A DNA stretch of 64,000 nucleotides from Mesodorylaimus sp. YZB2_4. Taxonomy: Eukaryota > Nematoda > Enoplea > Dorylaimida > Dorylaimidae. Below, in pieces: positions 56,983-64,000 of this stretch. Both the position numbers and the translations under genes were made by a program. The stretch lies in assembly GCA_030248295.1 (NCBI GenBank), contig JASANH010000850.1, positions 1,612,001-1,676,000 on the forward strand. Reading direction: 5' to 3'. The stretch's first letter is position 1. Each line of letters begins with the position of its first letter. The notes below the pieces were generated by a model, which was not told where the DNA came from, searched no databases, and saw only the letters and a list, made by a program, of their open reading frames with translations.

Positions 56983-59699
56983 ATGGTGGCCCCGATTACT
57001 GCGGACGAGAGTGTCAAATTGGAGGAGGTATAGTCGGACTGTCCTGGCACAAGTGTGAGCTGACTGCCATTTGCTGTTGCAGTTGCGCAAATCGATATCG
57101 GACACTGCGCCAGGTGCCAAGTTCAATGACGGATGTTTGCTGAGGTGGCTGAGAGGTAAGGCTTGGGGTGCTACTGGCCCCGAGAAGAGTTGGCCAGGCA
57201 AGAAGATCGTGCTTTTCAGCGAAGGACGGCAATGTGGTGGCAGCGACAGATGGTTTGAAGAAGGTGAGCGGGGCATCGCTCACTTTACACTCGCTATCTG
57301 GCACTGCATCCTGGGGGGGGGGGGGAAGATCGCTGCTTGAGTGATTCTTGTGTTTCAACATACTCCCCAAATGGTCGATCAAGTCCCCTGGGGTCTTATA
57401 GTATGCAGGAGTCGTAGGCAGCTTTGTGGAATAATGCTTTGAACTTAATTTGCCTTTGTTGGCTGTCAGAGAAAAGTGGGGGTTTAAAGTGAAATTATTC
57501 AAGGATACAGTGTATGCTATGCGAGTAGTTGAACCGGTGTGCAGAGATATGCGTGATTTGGAGGATGGATATTATGGAAGGCCATCGGGTCAGTGAGAGC
57601 TCCCCCTCTTAAAAAAGTCCTTGACGGTCTAATTTGAGAAAATATGGTGTATTTTTTGCCAGTATTGATCCGTTCTCAAAAAGCTCACCCCATCACTCGC
57701 ATAAACTGGGGCTTCGTTTCAGTGTGCAACGTTCCGAAAAGCTTTTGGCCTCGATGATTTGGATTCGTGGAGGCGGCCTGAAGTAAGGCGAGGTGATGTC
57801 AGTGCGAGGACAGGGTAAGAGTGTCTTGCACTGCAGGTGTTGGCCAAGTACTATGGATATGGATACCCGTGCTGCGATCGGGAAGGCAGTCCAGTGCTGC
57901 TCTCCATGTTTGGCAATAATGACTTCGAAGGTAGGCTGACCGAAGGGATGCCGGTGGGATGGCGCGCAGTCCATGGCTTGGCACGGTCCCCCGGGACCTC
58001 TACCACACCGTTCCAACGGGTGCATCATGTCAGGGGTCCAGTCAGGGATGAAAAGTATGGGGCACTCAGGGGCGCATCATGTATGGGGCTTCAGGCTTGG
58101 TCGGTTAAAAGAGTCCTCAGTGCATGTTTTCTTCCCTGCCCTGAAGTCTGATGAAATTAAGCCCCAGCATCCAAACCTTGCCCACACGAGTATACTCCAG
58201 CCGACCAGTGGGCAGCCAGACAGGCCACCGAGATTGAATCCCACAGTACCTTTTCACAGGAATCATGAAAAGCTGTCAGGCCTTGGACTACATCAAGGTC
58301 AGCCTGGCCCATTTGGAGGAAGGAATAGCGAAAGCGGACGCGATTGCGAAAGAGGTTTGGTACTCTGATTTTCCAGGTCTTAGCTCCATGATCTGATTTT
58401 TCAGAAGGGCGCCCCCTACGAACAGTTGGTGCTGGTGGTCGACAGCGAGAACATGACCACCTCGCACTACACCTTCAGGCCATTCACGCATTCCTACTTG
58501 AGTGTAAGCCCGTCCGTGGCCCCTGGTTATCGAAGGCCCACTGGTCCCTTTTCAGCTCATTTCAACTTTCCAAGACTACTACCCCCTGGTCCTAAAGAAG
58601 GTCGTTGTCATACGTGGTGAGTCACTGCGGATACCCAGGCGAGTCAGTGGCTCGAGGTGACCACATTTCTGTTCCAGCTCCAGCCATGGCCCAGTACGCT
58701 TACTCGCTGATGCGACCTCTGCTGTCGAACTCGATCCAAGAACTGGTGGAAATGGCCTCGGGTAAGCGGCTAGGATTAGGACACCCTCCCGAGTCATCAG
58801 AGGGGAAAGGGGCAGGCCCCATTTCTGGACCAACCGTCCGTTCTTGCGTGGAGATTCGACTGGCATTCGGCAGAGCCGGCAGCTGGGGCGTCACCCGTCG
58901 GGGTGATGTTTCAGCCAGGTCGGGTGCCCTGGGTTTTTTGAGCAGTGCAAAAGCTCCGCTGCAAAACCTCCAGAAATACGGACCCAGAGTTCGCTTACAC
59001 TTGGAAGGTCGAGCAGGGCCCCCAGATGAGACTACCCCGGTCCTATCCTAGATGATTGGAAAGAACGTCTATTCGAAATGATCGATCGTGATCAATGGCC
59101 TGCTCTGTGGGGAGGCAGTCGGAGCAACGGCATCGAGCCCGCGTCCAAGGTGAGTCCCTGGCACCTCTCCCACCCCCGTCTCACCTGTCCATTTCAGATG
59201 AACTACACAATAGAGCACGTGCCCCCAGCTTGCTACTACGACCCCTCGACTGACAAAACCGATTACGACGAGATCACTGTCTACGCCGGAAACAAGCACA
59301 TCCTCGAACTGGACGTCATCGAGCCTGGTGCCCTGATCTAGTAAGTGCCTAGTGCCCACACGCGGCGTCTACCATCTCCCCTTCTTTCCAGTTGGAAATT
59401 CAAAACTAGAAACGAGGACATCGGTTTCGCAATCTACTTCGATCCGAGCGATGGCGAGTGTGGAGACCTCGAGGTCATGGAACCCATCTTCCCCTACTTC
59501 CGTTTAGAGTGCTCCCAGGTGCCCATCGAAGGATCCATGAAATGCCCAGCCAAGGGAAAATGTAAGCAGTCATCTCCTCCCGCCCCCTTACCTCATCTTA
59601 CCCGTCCTCATCGCAGACGTGGTCGAATTCGACAATTACTACAGTTGGTTCTCGGCCAAGGAACTGTCATTTTCTGTCCGTGTTATCGAGCCTTTGTGA
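56983..59699 (+). CDS. SEC14-like lipid-transfer protein with CRAL-TRIO and GOLD domains
   Basis: Binds a hydrophobic ligand (phosphoinositide, tocopherol or squalene in relatives) and acts at membranes of the secretory pathway. Thirteen exons total 1,149 nt (382 aa) with all phases consistent: 56983-57027, 57083-57155, 57220-57263, 57723-57782, 57837-57930, 58260-58354, 58405-58503, 58556-58616, 58678-58761, 59052-59149, 59198-59340, 59392-59561, 59617-59699. CRAL-TRIO N-terminal helices include GCLLRWLRAKDG and ATFRKAFGLDDLDSW. The lipid pocket includes VLVVDSENMT, YYPLVLKKVVVI and APAMAQYAYSLMRPLL. The C-terminal GOLD beta-sandwich includes YWKFKTRNEDIGFAIYFD and ends FSVRVIEPL. Same architecture as vertebrate SEC14L2-4; orthology within that group is not resolved. 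The start 403 bp after eS7 is the only ATG in phase. Confidence 0.9.
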
Positions 59700-59929
59700 T
59701 ATCCGCTTTTGCCCATTTATTGTGGAGAAAAAACTGAATTTTCTTAGTAAACCATGCATGCTACTTCGGACAAACAGCAATTACATACTGCAATGCAATG
59801 GCCGAAAATACCTGCTACACAAAAAAAGGAAAATCGCGCATTTTCGTCCCATCATTTTTCAAAACCACTATCCTACTCAAACACTATTTCGAAACTTTCA
59901 TGTCAGGCCAAAAGGGACGACTGGATTTT

Positions 59930-60118
59930 CTAGTGACCGTACTTCTCCCTGACTGGAGCCATTTCGGCTTGCAAGCGTTTGATCAACGCGTTGTATTTTT
60001 CAGCCGTGACGGAAGTGTGTTCACGCAAAAATTCCATGTACTGCGGATCGCGCATTTTCCTAAACGAACAAAACAAGTTGGCACAAATCTTATCCACAAG
60101 TGTTGACGTTTCGCACAT
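59930..60118 (-). CDS. Small unrecognised protein, 62 aa
   Basis: Open frame starting MCETSTLVDKICANLF and ending LQAEMAPVREKYGH. It has a helical, charged middle (KMRDPQYMEFLREHT) and no membrane segment. A TTTAG acceptor at about 60062, followed by the KMRDPQY part, suggests the last ~44 residues could instead be a 3' exon of a longer gene whose 5' exons I cannot find. It is convergent with the SEC14-like gene, 230 bp away. I do not recognise the family. Confidence 0.4.
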   Translation of the reverse strand: MCETSTLVDKICANLFCSFRKMRDPQYMEFLREHTSVTAEKYNALIKRLQAEMAPVREKYGH

Positions 60119-60525
60119 CCTTTTCGCCGACTAAAAACCAGTATTTATTCGTGCTCCATCAGTAATATTAGACGGTCGAGTGTCACCTCAACAGGGGGAG
60201 CTCCCAGCCTGGGAGGCCGGTAGGAAGGGCCCCTCTAGGGGAATACCCGATTCGGATACCGAAAAACAGGTCTCATGAACGTCATCAATTCCTTTCGAAA
60301 TGCCATTCCAGTGATGCACATCAGTCATCAAAGTGCAACACCTTGAACAAAGTGTTTCCATTGAGAATCCTATGACGACACTGTCCTTGTTTGGGTAACA
60401 ATGGGGCCATCCATAAAGACCGTCCACCAAGTCCCCCCTTATCCACTTTTCGTCTTGACCTTTTTAAAATGGACGCCCATTAGAGCTCCCCATAGCAAAT
60501 ATTCACTCTGAAAAAGCATCGCTCT
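60119..60525. other. Spacer before inverted-repeat element copy 2
   Basis: No credible ORF or RNA. No signal recognised. Confidence 0.35.
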
Positions 60526-60882
60526 CAGCATCGACCGACCGGCTGAAACGGTGGGTGGATCGGTTCGAGCCGATCTGACTACTGCATCAGCCAAATTGAC
60601 AACTAAAATTTTTCCCGTTCTTTCTGCTTGAAAATAAAAATGTATAGCAGACTGCATTTAATTAAAAACTCCTAATTTTTTTCCCCACATTGCTATTAAA
60701 TCCCGCTTAAGGTGCAGGTCTCCTGAGTTTTTTGGAGTGGTGACTGCGAGGAAACAGGGCAGGCTGGTGAGGGCGTGGTGCCAAAGACGTCATCATAATT
60801 TCGATATCTCATTTTTCCGAGCGGATTAGCCAGATCGAGATTGTGATTCACGCCAAGGGTCGGGTCGAATTGGTCGATGCTG
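60526..60882. repeat. Inverted-repeat element (MITE-like), copy 2
   Basis: 357 bp. Left terminus CAGCATCGACCGACC, right terminus ending GGTCGATGCTG, its inverse. The interior shares GACAACTAAAATTTTT, ATTAAATCCCGCTTAAGG and TTTTTTGGAGTGG with copy 1. No 2-8 bp target duplication is evident. No coding capacity. Confidence 0.75.
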
Positions 60883-60951
60883 GCATTGTTCAGCATCCCC
60901 TGACATCCCGGTGACGGAACAAAATAAATGTAGCCCCGGCCCCAGTTGACC

Positions 60952-61238
60952 ATGGCGAGTGAGATCCCCTGGCTGGGCGACGTCAGCCCATCGGGTCGAA
61001 TTTTTCAGCCGCGGGTATAGTCGCGACTTGCTCAATCGTAGTGTTTGCCTTGCTGACATCCTCTCCTATTTTTACCAGGCTTGCTTGCATAAAACACCTG
61101 AATTGAGCGGCGAAAACAGCACTGATATCGTTTTATCTACCTCAGAAAAAGATGAAAAATGTTTAGAAAAACTGAAATATAATCGATCTGAGTCACCCGG
61201 CGAGGAGTCTTTAGATCGTTGTTTGATGATTAAATTTG
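60952..61238 (+). CDS. 5' exons of an unrecognised gene
   Basis: ATG in a perfect context (GACCATGG) opens a 63-nt exon (MASEIPWLGDVSPSGRI..). It is followed by a 64-nt GT-AG intron (61015-61078) and an in-phase exon 61079-61238 ending in a GTAAG donor. The second exon is hydrophilic and acidic/Ser-rich (ELSGENSTDIVL, YNRSESPGEESLDRC). Intron length and phase match the style of the window, which supports a real gene. I cannot find the following exons. The sequence downstream soon enters inverted-repeat copy 3 at 61681, so the gene may be broken or have a long intron. Family not recognised. Confidence 0.4.
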
Positions 61239-61680
61239 GTAAGTTTATATCCAATATTTACTACTGCTAATTTTGCTATTTTTCCGACATCTGGAGAAGT
61301 GGACACCCATTTGGCGCCAGCCTCTCCCCCGCCCCCGGTAGGGTGGACGTGCTTATGAATGGCCCAAGGGCTAATCAGCGTGTATGCTTTGCGTCGACCG
61401 TCAGACAGTGCATAAGTCGATGGGTAGTTTGACTGGGCTAGATTCTGTGGTGTCCCTGCTACTTGTTAGACTGTATCTGGAACTCTATCACGTCTTCTGA
61501 GAATGCCCCCGCTTGCCCTGATCAAAACGTGTTCCTAGCTGAGGTCCATCGCACTCAAGGATCCTAACTTTCGCTAACTCTGCTGAAGGCAAGCTTCACT
61601 GAATGGAAGCTTTACTGATCCGGGAAAACAATAATCTGAGCACACTCTCATTTGAGTAATTAAATATCAAGATAAAACTA
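61239..61680. other. Spacer before inverted-repeat element copy 3
   Basis: No ORF or RNA I can support. Would be intronic if the gene starting at 60952 continues. Confidence 0.35.
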
Positions 61681-62016
61681 GCATCGACCGATCCGGCCGA
61701 TCCGAGGGGTGGGTCAGTTCCTGATCCGATCCAACTGCTGAATTAGCCGGATCACCAACTAATATTTTTTGCGCTAATCTGCTGGGGAACAATAAAATAT
61801 GACAAACAATAACGAGAAAATCCCGTTTTTCTCTCAAATCAGTATTTCATCCCGCTTTGGGCGCTGCTTAGCTCTCCTATGTCCTTCGCAAAAGTGTATG
61901 AGAGTGACAACGAGGAACCATGGCAGGTTGGTGAGGACGCGTCATCCCCATCTATCTTCTATTTTTTGAAGCCGGATCAGATCGGGATCCAGGCCTAGGG
62001 TCGGATCGGTCGATGC
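61681..62016. repeat. Inverted-repeat element (MITE-like), copy 3
   Basis: 336 bp, the best-preserved copy. It begins GCATCGACCGATCCGGCC and ends GGATCGGTCGATGC, perfect 14-bp inverses. The interior contains CCAACTAATATTTTTTGCGC and AATCCCG/TTTCTCTC blocks shared with copy 1. AGATAAAA occurs close to both ends (61670 and 62020) but not directly adjacent, so it is not a clean target duplication. Confidence 0.8.
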
Positions 62017-62342
62017 TGGAGATAAAATACTTTTTGACTTTTAAGAGGCAGTGTCGACGTTTTATGTATGCGTCATCATTCACAGTCGAATCCGCTTACG
62101 CAAGAGCGTGATAAGCGCCTACAAAAGCCTCTTAAATCCCAATTTCGTAATAAGTCGGCCAACAATTCGGGGCTTTGATATCCTAATAGATCTCATGTCT
62201 ATACTACATACCTACGTACATACACATGCCTAGGACCTTGCAAATGGGTCGATTGCGTACTGATACTGGAGGCGCCAAATAATACACTGCATTATACGCA
62301 CGACTGTCTATTTTTGTATTCTTTCTTATAATTCGACAAAAC

Positions 62343-62504
62343 TTACTCGAAATGGCGATCGTAACGGTCACGTTTGTATTTGACCCATGCGGCACCACCG
62401 ACAAGAATCGCAGCGGATATCGGGATCAGCATGTAGCCGATACGCCAGTTGTAATTGTACAACACGTCACGCATATTCGGCGGACGAGAAAGTGGCCCGG
62501 GCAT
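62343..62504 (-). CDS. Small single-pass membrane protein, 53 aa
   Basis: Intronless frame starting MPGPLSRPPNMRDVLYNY. It has one hydrophobic helix at residues ~22-40 (IGYMLIPISAAILVGGAAWV), followed by a basic tail (KYKRDRYDRHFE). The layout resembles small mitochondrial inner-membrane subunits or assembly factors, but I cannot assign a name. An upstream in-frame ATG would add 9 residues (62531). It lies 275 bp downstream of the CHORDC1 stop on the same strand. Confidence 0.55.
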   Translation of the reverse strand: MPGPLSRPPNMRDVLYNYNWRIGYMLIPISAAILVGGAAWVKYKRDRYDRHFE

Positions 62505-62778
62505 TTTTTCTTTTCTCCAAAACTTCTTCAAATTAGTTCGAAATCCTGCTCAAATCGAAAATCTACTGCATTTCAGGAATCGCTCGCTTGCTCGTGCACA
62601 CCAATTGCGCACATGTAAATGTTACTACGTAAAAGTAAGTTTCAGTCCCAGACCGCATGACCAAGTCGTGCCGTTCAATCGATAAAATTTTTACCAAACT
62701 TGTTCGTGCATATTCAACGTACGAGCCTCATTGCAACATCGAAAAAGTAACACTGGACAAAACACGGTCAGTTCTCCT

Positions 62779-63986
62779 TCAAACGGGCAATTCAGCCTCT
62801 TTCAAATATTTACTCTTTCTCCACTGCATTGAACTCACAAAAACCAACAATTCGATTCGTGATAGAAGATCATTCGGACAATTACCAACAACGTGTCCTA
62901 TTTCTTATCACCAAAGCCAGCCTCACTGACTGGCTTTTGATAAACATACCTGGGCCAAGAGCAAAGATTGGCTTTTTTGAGTCGCAACTCCACTTTTGTT
63001 CCGTACAATGTTACTACGCTCTTTGAGATATCGATCGCCTGAAAACAAGACGGTAATTAGTTGCAAAAAATGGTACCCACTCACTGTACTCACCCCCCAC
63101 AATGGCAACTCCAAATCGCAAATGCTATTGCCGAAATTGAATTCCAAATGGATATTGATGTTTGTGGCATTGGCTTCGAAGTAACTGTCCAGAGGCTGCG
63201 TATTTTTGGCGTATAACGTCAAATAGACATCGGGACCAGTTTGGTGGAAATCGTAACGGCAGTCGGTATTGACTTTCCCAGTAGCCTTCTACAACAAAGC
63301 ATCAATTGCTGTTGGATCGCATGCACAGCCTTTTCACGTAGTTACCTCTTTTATCCAAACGTGCTTCCCTTTCGTACATCCTCCCTGTTGCAAGAATGTA
63401 TCGAAATCAGAAGTCTTACGCTCGCAGCACGACCAATACTTCATGCCTTCGTGAAATATCGGATTACCAGAATGATAATAGCAAACTTCTGCCGAACTAG
63501 CTTCGCTTTGGTAGGTCTGCAAGAAACAGCTCAGAATAGCAAACGGATGAAGTCAGGAAGCGGGCAGCAAAATACAAGCGTACCTTGGCGCAACCATTGT
63601 TTTGACAAGGTGTCCCGGGATCGATTGCAGCTGAAAAGCAAAACTAAGCAACTTTCGTTACACTTGAGTCCTGTCTCATCGACTCACTGCTATTTTCCGA
63701 TGCTTCAGTATTATCCGACAGTTTATTCGGGTCACCTCGGGCTAAAGCCTGTTGCAAGCTCTGGGTCGTCACCACATTTAGCTTCACCAACGGACCATCA
63801 GCGCGTGGTGCCACTGTAGGTGGTTTCGCACCCTCGCATACCACCACCTCAACAGGGACATGTAATTGAGACAGTCACGAGATACGGATAAGAGCCAGGA
63901 CGGCTCACCTCATCGCTGTTCGCAGACTTCTCAGGCTTTTCCGGCTCTGGCGGCTTCTCTGGATTGTGCTTGCCTTTCGTGCAACC
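62779..63986 (-). CDS. CHORDC1: CHORD domain-containing protein 1 (5' end beyond window)
   Basis: HSP90 co-chaperone (CHP-1/Morgana). Exons: 63909-63986, 63665-63847, 63584-63631, 63346-63516, 63094-63288, 62950-63038, 62779-62833. The first seen exon gives the end of CHORD1 ([18 protein letters not shown]). CHORD2 follows, with zinc-binding Cys/His in [42 protein letters not shown] and [10 protein letters not shown]. The CS domain ([21 protein letters not shown]) ends in AELPV. The final exon at 62833 is inferred from the conserved xMQW motif and phase; its acceptor (TTTGTGAG) is acceptable. The first half of CHORD1 and the promoter lie to the right of the window. Confidence 0.93.
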
Positions 63987-64000
63987 CTGAAATAAGTACA

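Noticed and set aside
56692-57276. 194-codon minus-strand frame
   Set aside because: Overlaps the first SEC14-like exons in antisense and has no family pattern.

Overview
The window is animal nuclear DNA. Genes are split by many short GT-AG introns, mostly about 45-70 nt, and the proteins are bilaterian: Src, TAK1, Frizzled, EZH2, an ABCA3-type transporter, NF45/ILF2 and ribosomal protein eS7. The compact introns and the protein set suggest a small-bodied invertebrate, possibly an ecdysozoan, but the sequence alone does not settle the phylum. Gene models were made by translating the sequence and joining exons at GT/AG so that frame and family alignment agree. Splice positions are therefore predictions, not transcript-supported.

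Layout. At 0-6.4 kb, an enhancer-of-zeste (EZH2) gene on the minus strand runs off the left edge and is divergent from an intronless small heat-shock protein gene with a clear heat-shock promoter. At 6.9-10.9 kb (+) is a Golgi class I alpha-mannosidase, convergent with a Src-family kinase at 11.4-14.1 kb (-). At 16.9-18.9 kb (+) is ILF2/NF45, convergent with TAK1/MAP3K7 at 19.1-23.4 kb (-), one of whose introns carries a complete 810-bp hAT-like transposon. Directly upstream of TAK1 on the same strand is CMSS1 (23.6-25.0 kb). At 27.8-28.6 kb (-) is a divergent methyltransferase-like protein, and at 29.1-37.0 kb (-) a full ABCA transporter. At 39.0-41.1 kb (+) is an unrecognised 163-aa gene. 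At 42.6-45.1 kb (+) is an intronless Frizzled of the Fz4 type.

From 45 to 53.4 kb I see no host gene. That stretch holds tRNA-derived SINEs, a decayed LINE reverse transcriptase and low-complexity DNA. At 53.4-56.6 kb (+) is ribosomal protein eS7, at 57.0-59.7 kb (+) a SEC14/GOLD lipid-transfer protein, then two small minus-strand proteins and the start of an unknown plus-strand gene among copies of a 330-360 bp inverted-repeat element. CHORDC1 (-) runs off the right edge.

The genes form no single pathway. Src, TAK1 and Frizzled belong to signalling; eS7 and CMSS1 to ribosome function or biogenesis; HSP20 and CHORDC1 to chaperone function. I found no convincing undescribed multi-gene system. 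The most interesting items are the intact hAT-like insertion, the inverted-repeat and SINE families, very short exons, a Frizzled lacking the Dishevelled-binding motif, a possible CMSS1-TAK1 operon with a membrane-segment ORF between them, and two unrecognised genes.
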